A DNA stretch of 64,000 nt, taken from the NCBI RefSeq assembly GCF_000281045.1, contig NW_008246069.1:761274-825273 (forward strand). The letters run 5' to 3'. Both the position numbers and the translations under genes were made by a program. Below are positions 32,788 through 42,628 of the stretch, one piece after another (the stretch's first letter is position 1; each line of letters begins with the position of its first letter). The notes under the pieces are model-generated. The model worked only from the letters and a program-made list of their open reading frames with translations. It had not been told where the DNA came from and did not search any database. The DNA is from Saprolegnia diclina VS20. Lineage: Eukaryota > Oomycota > Saprolegniomycetes > Saprolegniales > Saprolegniaceae.

Positions 32788-35094
32788 CTAATCGACGAGT
32801 TTGTAATCGAGATGGATGCTATCGTCCATGACGGGGCTGCGGCCGCGCATCGTCAGGAGCGCAAGGAGCGTTGCGAGCAGCACGACGCCGCCGGCCACAT
32901 AAAGGGTCATGTCACGCCTACAGATAATCTGTATTTCACAATTTGTATGCCAGGCATACCGTTCGCCACTCGAGACAAGCAGGGCTTTTTCGTGCATGCG
33001 GGCTTCACAGGCGCTCATGTCCTCCACGAATCGATCGTATTGAATTGCGCCAAGTCCTAGGTGCACGTTGAGCAAAGGAAGCGCTTGCGACGCACCAGTG
33101 AGCGGATCCCACCCAGCCGCCGCCGAGAAGCCAGAGTCGCAGCATACTTGGCCATGGCCGCCGCATTTGTTGTTGCCGACAGAAATGTCCCGAAAGATGT
33201 GCGGGCAGACATCGTAGAGCTAAACGCATCGCGTGTCGTTATCATGGACGCAGATACCAAAGCAGCACCTTGTACAGATACGGGTTGACAAAGCCCAGCA
33301 ACGGTAGGTTGCGCTGCAGACGGTCTTTGTTGACTTGATTGAGGACGGCAGCAACGATGGGCGCCGACGCCGACGTGCCGTCCGTCCATTCGATCATATT
33401 GCCGACAACGATCGGGACGTTGTGCCCAATGGCGACGACTAGCCAACATCGGACGTTAGACGAATCGGGTTTTGCGTGTGGTACCGTCAGGGAAGACGCG
33501 CCCGTCGCTATTGTATTTTCCTTTGCTTTTTTCTGCATCGAAAGCCTCTTTCTGGCGAAGGTTGTAGGCTTGAACAACGTTGTCCTGGGCCATTTTGCAA
33601 TCAAATGGCGTCGTATGGAGGCGAGCTATGTCACTTGTACCTGATACGAGGGTCGGGAGGCGTACCAGCTGAAGCCGCTTCCAGACGTGATGGCGCCATT
33701 CGTATCCGTCGACACAACTTCTTCTTTGTAATGTTTGCTGTCGCTCTCAACATCTCCCACCAGCTGCGTGCCGCCGACTGAAAGCACATACGGCGACGAC
33801 GCTGGATACCCCGTCTACCGAGGTACATTAGATCAGCGTACGCACGCATGACAACAGCGTCTTCGCACCTCGAAGCGAGCACATGTCGGCCGACCACAAA
33901 ATGAGACGAGCGTGCTCCCGACAACACCGTTGTCCCCACTGGCCACGACAACAGTGGTGCCTCGCAGGCCCGCTTTTATGAACTCGGCATCCAACGCTGC
34001 AATGTATGCCGGTGGCACCGCGCACTCGTCGTCAGCATAACTAGTCGCACAACCATCGTACGGTAAACTTGTGGCTAAGGCGCACCTGATCGACACCACG
34101 GACGGTGCTGGCTCCATGGCGTTGATGTCGTGCATGAACGTGACAAAGGGCTGGAAACTTGATCACATATATGCACTCAAATAAGAACCAGTACCTCTTG
34201 GTTGTCGTCGCCAAACGGTCGCGTCGCATCGCGATACGAGTTGTAGCAAAACACCGACGTCTCGGCATTGGCCGTGAGCCCCATGACGAGCTGCACGTCA
34301 AGCGATGCTTCGCCCGTGGCCGGCGCGTCATCGCCACCGCCGCCAGCGCACTGCACGCTCTTTGGCAGCGCGCTTGAAGCCACGTGGTTCCCTACCAGCC
34401 ACGGTGATGGAAGCCAACAGATGCAAATGACTTTACGTGCATAGTACGCCTGAAGATCCGATGCGCGGTAGGCCTCCTTGAGAAAGGCGCCAACGACGAG
34501 TTGGTTGCGTACGTCCGTGGCAGCGCGGCCTACGGGGAGTCCGTACTGCTGCTGGATGGCGCTGATCGAGATGCCGTCATCGATGCTGGCGGAGGTCAGC
34601 GTCGTCGACTGTCGTCGAAAGGCCGTCGGGAAGTGCTCAAGGCCGTCGATAAGCAGAACGTGGTCCCGAATGGATGCTGGCACGGCGTAGGCACCGAACG
34701 GACGAACGACGCGGCGGTCGCCTCGTCTGTATTCGTGCAGCTCGGTGGCGAAGAGGTCTTCCGCCACCGCGACGGGCAGCGTCACGCGCACGTACTCGCC
34801 GTGGCCGGCCGACGTCGCATTGAAACCATCCAGAAGCGCATCGAGAGCAGCCAAGGCCGCGACGCTTGGCGCAACGAGGTCTCGGAGGTCTGTCGACGAC
34901 ATGTATTGGCCAAAGTAAGGCGAGTGCACGTCCGAGACGGCCGCCAGTTGCGCCGCAAGAGCATCGGGTTGCGCCGGACGGAGAGCGAAGCGTAAATCCA
35001 AGGAGACGCCGCTGCCCGCGCGTCCAAGGCGTGTCCAGCCACCATGATCGAGGGCGGCGACCGTGGTCACCCAGCTGAGCCACAGAGTGCGCAT
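32788..35094 (-). CDS. Sedolisin (S53) serine-carboxyl peptidase with C-terminal membrane anchor
   Basis: Begins with a signal peptide (MRTLWLSWVTTVAALDHGG). A pro-kumamolisin activation domain follows (HSPYFGQYMSSTDLRDLVAP, HGEYVRVTLPVAVAEDLFAT). The catalytic region holds the Glu/Asp pair in GEASLDVQLVMGL, the oxyanion Asp in VVASGDNGVVG, and the nucleophile Ser in DGTSASAPIVAAVL. All residues of the sedolisin triad are visible. After the Ca-site region (GFSAAAGWDPLTGAS) the protein continues to a transmembrane helix (LYVAGGVVLLATLLALLTM) and a short cytosolic tail ending DYKLVD. Tripeptidyl-peptidase-like enzymes of this family are usually soluble, so the anchor is notable. It has about seven exons. 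Confidence 0.88.
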
Positions 35095-35751
35095 TCGACT
35101 TTTGGTGAAACGTAGAAACCGCCGTTGAAGACGCCTAGTTTCACACAACCCAATATCGACGAAAAGCCGACGAAAGATTCGACAGCTAACTCTTCTTTCT
35201 TAGGACAGTGCAGTGTGTTATTCAGTCGACAAGGTATGGCGAGTCGCAACTGCGTGTGAGTCTGCTGCAATAGAGCGTCATAGTAGAGTGTTGTGGCGCC
35301 TATGCTTCGAACTGTTAAAGAACGCGAAACAAATCGAGCTAGAGGGTAGATTGGCATTGACTTCTGCAGAGCATGGTAGCGTGGGCGGACCACGCGTTCA
35401 ATCGAGCGTGCCCAGGAGCCCATCCAAGCATCCCGAACTTACTTTCTACAAGGGTCAATAATAGCGTACTACTAGTAGTTAGTACACAACGATTGGGCCG
35501 GCCACCCTGGCGACCACATACGAGCGCACGAGCCGCTAGCGATGCATTGAGCCATTGCCATACTAGTACATGGTGGCGCGTCGGCCGACGAGAACGCAAA
35601 ACAGGAATGTGAATCAAGGCCACTGGAAAGGTATACTCTGTTTCAGAATCCAGTGTTTTGTAAAACTGATCCCGGTGTAGATGCCGGACTTCAAGAATAC
35701 AGTGCAAATAGACAGGCCGGGACATGCACCCACCAGCAGGCACAACCCGAG
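35095..35751. other. Divergent spacer, start of receptor cluster
   Basis: No coding bias on either strand. The A/T content rises near 35220-35460, and TACTAGTAGT at about 35467-35476 is a small quasi-palindrome. The stretch separates the sedolisin from the first receptor kinase. Confidence 0.4.
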
Positions 35752-37514
35752 ATGCAACATCGTCGCCGCATCGCCGTGCTACTACTGCTAATAGTATGGA
35801 CAGCGGTCGCCGCCGCGCTTGACGGAAGCCTCGACTCCAAGCTGCCCATCGTCTGCAACGCAACCTTTCCGTGCTACGACTCGATCCGCGAGCGATGCCT
35901 CGCTGGCGACGTCGTCCAGCACGACGGCCGCGGTCGGCCCTTCTGTAGTGCCTTCGCTGCGCGCTGCCAAAACAAAACGCTCTGCTACGACTCGAGTCTT
36001 GCGTGCCCGTGCGGCGGCGATCGACCCTGTCTGTACGATTCGACGGGGGCATGCGAGCCGCAAAGCAGCGCGTGCTCTGCCACGTCGCGTTCAATCTTGT
36101 ATTCGTACTGCGTCAACAACTCGGCGGCCGCGATTTCACTGACGCCGTCGCCGACGTCATGGAGCCCGTCAAGCGTGGTGGGCTTCGATCTGAGCAACTC
36201 GTTCGACAAGGCGGCGAGCTCAGTGTCGACGATGTTTATCATCATGGGTGTTGTCATCGTGCTCATTATCATCGCGGTCGTCATTTGCGCTTGCAAGCGC
36301 AAAGACACATCAATCACGATCCCAGGCCTCTCGGGCCCGACGACGAACGCCGCCGCGTACAACCAGCCCGGTCTTGTGCCAGCGGCGCAGTACCACATGC
36401 AAATACCGACCCAGCAAGCGTACCAGCAAGGACAGCAAGCGTACCAGCAAGGACAGCAAGAATACCAGCAAGCGTCCATGTACCAGCAGCAACAACAAGC
36501 CTACCAACCGCCAACAACGCAGTACATCCCGGTGGTGCAACCCATCTCGTCGCGGTCGCACGCATCGTCGACCAACACGTCGGCCGTGTCGGGTGCGTCT
36601 GCCGACTTTGATGTCTCGGACCTGGACATGTACCGCATCAGCCACGCGCAGCTCGCCATCATCAAGCCGATCGCACAAGGCGCATACGGTGAGGTGCTCC
36701 TCGCGTCGTACCAAGGCATGCGCGTGGCGGTCAAGAAGCTTTTACCCAACGACAACGCGCGCGTCGAGCTGCCAAAGTTCATTGCGGAAATCAAACTTTT
36801 GGCCAAGTACCCGATACCGATACTGATTGGGAATTCTCATCCTTTGTCATTAGGATGGAATCGCCGTACATTGTGCAGTTTATCGGTGCTTCGTGGCTCC
36901 GTCCCAGTGACATTATGCTCGTAACTGAGTTCCTTGAGGCCGGCGACCTCCGCAACTACCTCCAGGGCACCTCGACCGGGTCCGTTCCATGGCACCAAAA
37001 GCTCCAACTGGCCTACGACATCCTCCAGGGCCTCGTGTACCTCCATACACTCGAGCACAAGGTCATTCACCGCGACCTGAAATCCCGCAACGTCCTCTTG
37101 ACCGACGACGTGCACGCCAAGCTGACCGACTTTGGTATTGCCCGCGAAATGGACGACGCGACCATGACGGCGGGTATCGGCACGTACCGGTGGATGGCGC
37201 CCGAGGTGCTCCAGGAAGGTCACTACGCCGAGTCGGCCGACATGTTTTCGTTTGGCGTCATTCTCTCGGAGCTCGACACGCACCAGTTGCCATACGCCGA
37301 CAAGGTCAACAGCAGCGGACGTCCGTACACGGACACGGCCATCATGGCCAAAGTCATGACCGGGGAGCTGCGGCCGTCGTTTTCCGGGAGCTGCCCGCGC
37401 TGGTACCGCGACCTCGGCAGCTGCTGTATGGCGCTCAAGCCCGAGGACCGCCCAACGGCCATGGAAGCCTCGTATACTGTGCAAGTCGAAATGCGCAACT
37501 CATTTCAAAGTTGA
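35752..37514 (+). CDS. TKL receptor-like kinase 1 with 12-Cys ectodomain
   Basis: Two exons (35752-36806, 36854-37514). Signal peptide (MQHRRRIAVLLLLIVWTAVA). The ectodomain has CNATFPCYD, HDGRGRPFC, CQNKTLCYD, GGDRPC and GAC. A transmembrane helix (MFIIMGVVIVLIIIAVVICA) follows, then a Gln/Tyr-rich juxtamembrane segment with three heptad-like repeats (AYQQGQQ, AYQQGQQ, EYQQ). The kinase domain has GAYGEVLL, AVKKLL, IHRDLKSRNVLL, DFGIAREMDD, GIGTYRWMAPEVL and MFSFGVILSELDTHQLPY. Catalytic residues are intact. It is a tyrosine-kinase-like (TKL) family member and probably Ser/Thr specific. The single intron falls in the codon joining AK to MESPYIV. The ligand is unknown. Confidence 0.9.
36420..36478 (+). 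repeat. In-frame Gln/Tyr-rich 21-base tandem repeat
   Basis: About three units of a 21-base repeat (unit begins TACCAGCAAGGACAGCAAGCG) encode YQQGQQA-type heptads in the juxtamembrane region of receptor kinase 1. The other receptors lack it. Confidence 0.7.
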
Positions 37515-38455
37515 AGACCCTTTTGCGGGCTTTGTTGTAGGAAAATAGCAAACTTGACTGTAGTAATAAATCAGTTAGCTCGTTCGAGCGAAAGGCTCTC
37601 TGAAAGACACCAAGCACAGTTAGTAGTCGAGTTGCTTACATCGCGTCGGACAGGGATGGCTAGCTCGGAGTATCTACCATTGCCCACGTCCCTCGAGCCC
37701 TAGCTGTCCTAGCCTAGGACTCCTTGCTGCCGCTCTGCGACAAGAGCATTCCAGAAAGGATACAAGAGTACCAGTCCCGATACTAGGTAGATTCAAATGC
37801 ACGACAGAAAATAGTTGGTGTACTGCGGTACTAGATATCCCGAGCAAAGTAGCCGCTGCCAACTTTTGTTGTTGTTGGAATGAGTCTATTGAGATATTAT
37901 TTCCTACAGGTTTTTCTGTTTTGTTTACACGGTGCGTTGAGAGGCGGGCGTCTTTTGGCGAGAGTGCGTATTTTTCGTGATTTGTTGTGGGAGGTTTTCC
38001 TTCGAGGCCAACTTTTGTTGAAGTGGACACATGATCATCAGATGCGGTACCACTCCACTAGTAGGTTGCAGTTTCTTTTTGCAGCTTGTTGATGCCCTTG
38101 AGCTGCTGGACCCCATACCCCACAACAATAAAACGAGTGTGTTTGCTTCTCTGCTCTGGTTCTATTACTCAATTCGACTGCGGTAAACTCATCGAATTTT
38201 ACACTACGATGCTTTTACGACCGTGGGACGTGGTTCAAACAAGATGCTATTTCTCGTCAAGCGATAGACACCTCAGCTGCCTTGAATTCATCAAGAATAG
38301 GACAACACTCCATATCGGACAGGGCCTGAGACACTGTCGTCTTGTCGAAATCCAGGATCCATGAAAAGCTCCCTTCAACTCCTGGTTGAATGATGAATGG
38401 ATCATCGGCGCCCGTGTCTCGAGGAGACATTGGCATCCGAAGTTCACTGTGAAAT
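37515..38455. other. Intergenic, no confident gene
   Basis: No frame shows the bias of the neighbouring genes. A minus-strand frame at about 38247-38420 (SFSWILDFDKTTVSQALSDM) is open but has ordinary third-position composition. Confidence 0.4.
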
Positions 38456-38809
38456 ATGCTTCGCTCGACTCTCGTGCTTCTCTTTGCTACGATCGGCACT
38501 GTTGGCGCTCAGTCCAGCTTCCACGAATCGTTCCAACGAGACCAGGATCAATGGTCGACAATATTCATCGTCTTTGTGATCCTCTGCGTTGTGGGTGCAG
38601 CTGTTCAGTTGCTATGTTGTCGGTCGCGCCGGCCTCCGCTCCAGAGCCAATGGCGTCGTCGCAATTCATTCGACAACGGCGCGATCCCGCAGTACATCAG
38701 CTACGCCCCCCCATCACCCGTGTTCTCTTCCGTGCCACTGGCAGTTGCAATTGCCGTCGAGATCCAACCAGCCCAAGCAACCAACACTGGGACGGATTGC
38801 AATTGTTGA
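38456..38809 (+). CDS. Kinase-less receptor paralogue (signal peptide plus TM stub)
   Basis: A 117-residue frame with a signal peptide (MLRSTLVLLFATIGTVGAQ), a short ectodomain (SSFHESFQRDQDQW), one transmembrane helix (IFIVFVILCVVGAAVQLLC), a basic stop-transfer (RSRRPP) and a Pro/Val/Ala-rich tail (IPQYISYAPPSPVF). It ends without any kinase domain. The whole layout matches the first 100 residues of the pseudokinase gene 1.2 kb downstream (MLRLANLL...AQNDF, IPHYIVYNPPPSQ). It is either a 5' fragment left by incomplete duplication or a working stub that could pair with full receptors. Coding bias is somewhat weaker than in its neighbours. Confidence 0.55.
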   Translation: MLRSTLVLLFATIGTVGAQSSFHESFQRDQDQWSTIFIVFVILCVVGAAVQLLCCRSRRPPLQSQWRRRNSFDNGAIPQYISYAPPSPVFSSVPLAVAIAVEIQPAQATNTGTDCNC

Positions 38810-39033
38810 TGCCCCTTGGTACAAGATGCAGTAAAATACATACCTTTGGTGCATGCAATAATAATAATATTACGGTAGTTTTGAAGTAGCTTGGCATCAA
38901 ACGCGAGGACCCATCATACAAGGGGCAATACGGCTCCCGGTACAATGTACAATGTACAATCGTCGTGAAAATCCTCTTGTTGAAAAACATCGTTCATCGT
39001 TCGTCCAGCAGTTTTCTTTCGCTTTTACTGTTA

Positions 39034-39627
39034 CTGTTCGTTTGGGCAAAACGAAAATGGGCTTCACAAGAAAAAGGAAAAATTAAAATCTAAAACCATA
39101 TAAAAAATCGCCAGAATTTTATACGTCGATTGGAATGCAATACAATGCGAAATGGGCTGGTTTCATGACGATATCCAGCTTTAAAAATCGCTTCGTTTGG
39201 CGAATTAAAAGCCAGATTCCTTCGCAATTCCGATTGAAAATAGAGTTTTTTTAATCCGTCGCTTGAATAAAAATGCAATATTTTTATTCCGTATCACTGT
39301 CACACAATGCGTGCTTATTATTGGCTGGTGAACAAAAACATTCAAAAAATTAAAATAACGTGTCGAAAAAAATAAAACAATACGGTGGCAAATTTCACGC
39401 CGCGAGCGCCGCCGCGCATTTTTTTCTTTCATGAGCGCAACCGTGCTTGATGCACGGGCCCCGCGAACACTACGCCGAATATGGAAAAAGCGGCGACGTA
39501 ACGCGATGCACGCTAATTTTATACGTCGCGTGACGTCGCCACTTTTTCCATATTCGGCGTTGTGCTCGCGGGGCCCGTGCAGCAAAATTTGCCTCCATAC
39601 CCATTTTCGTTTTGCCCAAACGAACAG
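39034..39627. mobile_element. MITE-like foldback element with TA target-site duplication
   Basis: Termini are 28-base perfect inverted repeats starting CTGTTCGTTTGGGCAAAACG, each flanked by TA (39032-39033 and 39628-39629). That is the target site of the Tc1/mariner/pogo group. The inside is A/T-rich, without a transposase frame. It contains a second, larger foldback at about 39453-39575: two nearly identical arms of about 50 bases (GCACGGGCCCCGCGAACACT, then ACGCCGAATATGGAAAAAG). The motif AATTTTATACGTCG occurs twice (about 39115 and 39515). This is a non-autonomous DNA element, 594 bases between the TA duplications. Confidence 0.8.
39453..39575. repeat. Long internal palindrome of the MITE
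   Basis: The left arm reads GCACGGGCCCCGCGAACACT and continues through CGCCGAATATGGAAAAAG to GGCGACGT. The right arm is its reverse complement with a few mismatches. The spacer is about 20 bases. It would form a strong cruciform or hairpin. Confidence 0.8.
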
Positions 39628-40021
39628 TAGACCAACCGTCCATGTAATGCCGCGTCCACAGCAAAAATCAGGACACGATGGACATGGGCGCGTGCTACAG
39701 AGTGGGAGTAATTTTGTGGGAGTCTCGGGCGGTTGAATTCGACTCGTGCGGCTTGCCAAGCGGCAACTACGTAGCTACACGACGTGCAGCGTGCAAAGCA
39801 CATTTGGGGCAACTACTTTGCGTTCACAGCCTCGTGCATCTATTCGCGGTGTGCATGTTGTGTCCAAATGAACGACACTGCAGCGAACATTACACAAGTC
39901 AACAAACACTACATGGATCTAGACTGGATTTACATCGCCAGTAGTGAGACGTGGCACTACAGGATCGTCTTGCTCGCCTGCACCGAGCAACATTGCTGGT
40001 GGACGAGATCATTTTTAAAAG

Positions 40022-41226
40022 ATGCTCCGCCTTGCTAACCTACTTATCGCTGTTGTTGCGGTGCAGGCTCAGAACGACTTTCTCACTTTTGAGTCGTGGA
40101 CCGCGATGTGGGTCGTCGGCACCGTTGTCGTGGGCGTCGTTGTCGTCGTCGTGAGTGTCATCCTTTCTGTTGCATGCTGCCGCCAGCGCCCTGCGCCGAT
40201 CCAAACTCGCGTCGCCATTCCCCACTACATTGTGTACAACCCTCCACCGAGCCAAGTCCAGGTGGCCATGGCAACACCGATCGCGATTGCAGCCCCACCC
40301 GTCGCCACCACGAGCAGCGCGAACGCTGCTTCATCTATCAGCGGCATCGACCCTCGCGAGCTCGTCGAGCGCCGCGAGCTTGCGTCGGGGGTGCGGACGT
40401 CGGTTTTCGCGTGCACGTATCGAGGTACCACCGTCGCCGTCAAGTCCCTTAAATTACCGGCCGGCGCTCTTGCAAAACACCGATTCCTTGCGGAGTGCCA
40501 TCTTCTCGCGCGGTTCGTAGAGCACTGTTGCTAGCTTGAAACACTCATGTTCCGATTAGGATGCAATCTCCGCACATCGTGTCGTACATTGGTGTGACGA
40601 CGCCAGACGGGCTCGATCGCAGTGGGATGCTCGTCACCGAGTATCTCGGCCTCGGAGATCTCCGCAACTTTGTGGCGTCAGTGCCGCTGAGCGCGCTCTC
40701 GTGGCGGCAGAAACTCGAGATGGCCCACGACATCGTCCTCGGCCTCGTCTATCTACACGCCTCTGGGGTTCTGCACCGCAACCTCACGTCCCGCAACGTC
40801 CTCGTGACCGACGCGGTGCGCGCCAAGCTGTCAGACATGAGTGTTGCCCGCGAGATGGACGAAGCAACCATGACGGCCGGCATTGGAACCTACCGCTGGA
40901 TGGCGCCTGAGATGCTCCAAGACGGTCACTACGCCACGTCGGCCGACATGTTTTCGTTTGGTGTGCTATTGTCCGAGCTCGACACGCACCAGCTGCCGTA
41001 CGCAGACCACCTAAGTGCTAGCGGGCGGGCGTACACGGAGCCTACCGTCATGGTCAAGGCCATGACGGGCGAGTTTCGCCCGACGTTCTCATACGCGTGC
41101 CCACGTTGGTTCAGCGAGCTCGGAGCCAAATGCATGGCTAGCGACCCGCAGGCTCGCCCAACAGCTATGGAAGCGTCGTACGCGATCGAATTGGAGCTTC
41201 AATGCCTCGAGCTTTCGAGTGCGTAG
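40022..41226 (+). CDS. Receptor-like pseudokinase (TKL family)
   Basis: Two exons (40022-40512, 40560-41226). Signal peptide (MLRLANLLIAVVAVQA), a very short ectodomain of about 13 residues, a Val-rich transmembrane helix (VVGTVVVGVVVVVVSVILSV), a juxtamembrane Pro/Ala segment and a kinase-like domain. The ATP lysine is kept (TVAVKSLKL). The glycine loop is degenerate (ASGVRTSVFAC), the catalytic HRD is HRN (VLHRNLTSRNVLV) and DFG is DMS (LSDMSVAREMDE). The activation segment (GIGTYRWMAPEML) and C-lobe are well kept. It therefore looks like an expressed, folded pseudokinase receptor, not a decaying gene. The intron position equals that of the active paralogues. The 12-Cys ectodomain is absent. 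Confidence 0.88.
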
Positions 41227-42604
41227 CTCAACAATGCATTATTCCAACGTTAGTTTTAGCAGGACGCTTTTCGTAAACATGAAATTGAGTGAACAAAAAC
41301 GCATGACGCGCTCATGGCATGCAACACCGTCTTCGAACCAGCTACCGCCACACGACCGACGGGTGTCTGCCAACAACGAATGTCCTTGGTGCGGTTTGGA
41401 GATGGTTTGCGCGCAGTTAATGTCGCTCTAGCGTCTGTAGCCAATTCCCACCCACATGGACGTCGTCAACACCCCGACTTAACGATTTTGCCCGTAATTT
41501 TGGTTATTGCCTCGGAACATTTTTCACATTCAAAAGACCTTGGTGTGAGCCGACAACGCCTTTTGCGTGCGTCGCCCTCCAAGCTCTCCAATCTACGGCA
41601 AACAAGATGTATGCCTTGGGATTCAACGCGGTGCTTGTTGTGTCTGGACGATTGGGACAACCCACGCTCCAACCAACGCAAGCCAGAATACGACCAGATT
41701 GGCCGTGGATGGCTCGAGAAGGTGTTAGGGGAAGAGGCAACTAGTTGGAAGATATAATTATCTCCAACTAGGTATCACATGCTTAGAACCATAGATTAGG
41801 AGCGACCCTACAGACCAGGCGCCTCTTCGAGTGCCCAGGCCGAAGCTCGCTTCGTCAGCTCACTTCATCTTTTGCTCTGCGGAGTAACTCAAGACAATGC
41901 CTGCTTTTCGGGAGATGGCTCTCCCTCGCATTGTGTTTGATTTCCACCGCCGGCGTCACGTTGTATGGAACAGATTACTGAGCGGGGCTCGAGCTTTGTT
42001 GGCGCCGGCGCTGCTCAACGTCAAATCAGGAAAACCAAATGAGACGTCGCGCGCTACATGTGTGAAATACATGATGCACACCGATGCACACCAGTGAACC
42101 AGTGAATGCAAATGCCGCAAGCGCGCAACAGCGTTACGGTTACCGCCTGAACCGGAACATACAGGACCAGCAGTGACTAGAGGTACCCTCTCTCCCACCG
42201 TAGTAGCGCATGTCTCTGCGCTGGTGCGTACCGGTACTGACCGGTACTCGTGATTTGCTCAGCAATCCGAGTTCATGACCGGTCAACGTGGATGTTTCGA
42301 GCGGTCAACACGATATTCGGCTATTAAACAGCAAATGTAAGTTTGTGCTCGTGCACAACCTGCTGGGTACTGCCGCCTGTAGTATTTGAAAAGTGCCCAC
42401 TTTCTCTCTTTCGCCTTCGCGATATGCGCATGTATCCTGCCATCTTGTCACTGGTCATTGCAAATGGTGTCAAAAGATCTCACATTGACCAATCAGCACG
42501 ATGTATCATGAAAGGGCGCAAGATCCGGTCCCACGCACCCGGCGCGACATGGGTCACTGCATCGCATTTCTTTCGGCACCCAAGAGTCAGCGCCATCAGC
42601 CGAC
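41227..42604. other. Intergenic, no confident gene
   Basis: About 1.4 kb. One hairpin (CTAGTTGGA...TCCAACTAG) lies at 41741-41771. Open frames such as the one at 41314-41757 lack coding bias and recognisable motifs. Confidence 0.4.
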
Positions 42605-42620
42605 GTCACTTGCCAACTTG
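42605..42620 (+). promoter_or_regulatory. Oomycete Inr/FPR core promoter
   Basis: GTCACTTGCCAACTTG fits Inr (TCACTTGC) plus FPR (CAACTT). It lies about 10 bases before the receptor kinase start at 42629. Confidence 0.5.
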
Positions 42621-42628
42621 AGCTACCG

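Larger units (their letters stand above)
38810..40021. other. Intergenic region carrying a MITE
   Basis: Holds the 594-base inverted-repeat element described separately. The rest, including the roughly 390 bases before the pseudokinase gene, shows no gene. GATCATTTTTAAAAG just before the ATG at 40022 resembles an Inr. Confidence 0.5.

Noticed and set aside
35339-36094. 251-residue minus-strand open frame over receptor kinase 1
   Set aside because: It is antisense to a strongly supported receptor ectodomain and shows only mirror-image codon bias.
38247-38499. Minus-strand open frame with SFSWILDFDKTTV
   Set aside because: Third-position composition is ordinary, no start context or neighbour supports it, and no family is recognised.
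41314-41757. 147-codon plus-strand open frame
   Set aside because: No coding bias and no motif; likely chance in a 1.4 kb spacer.
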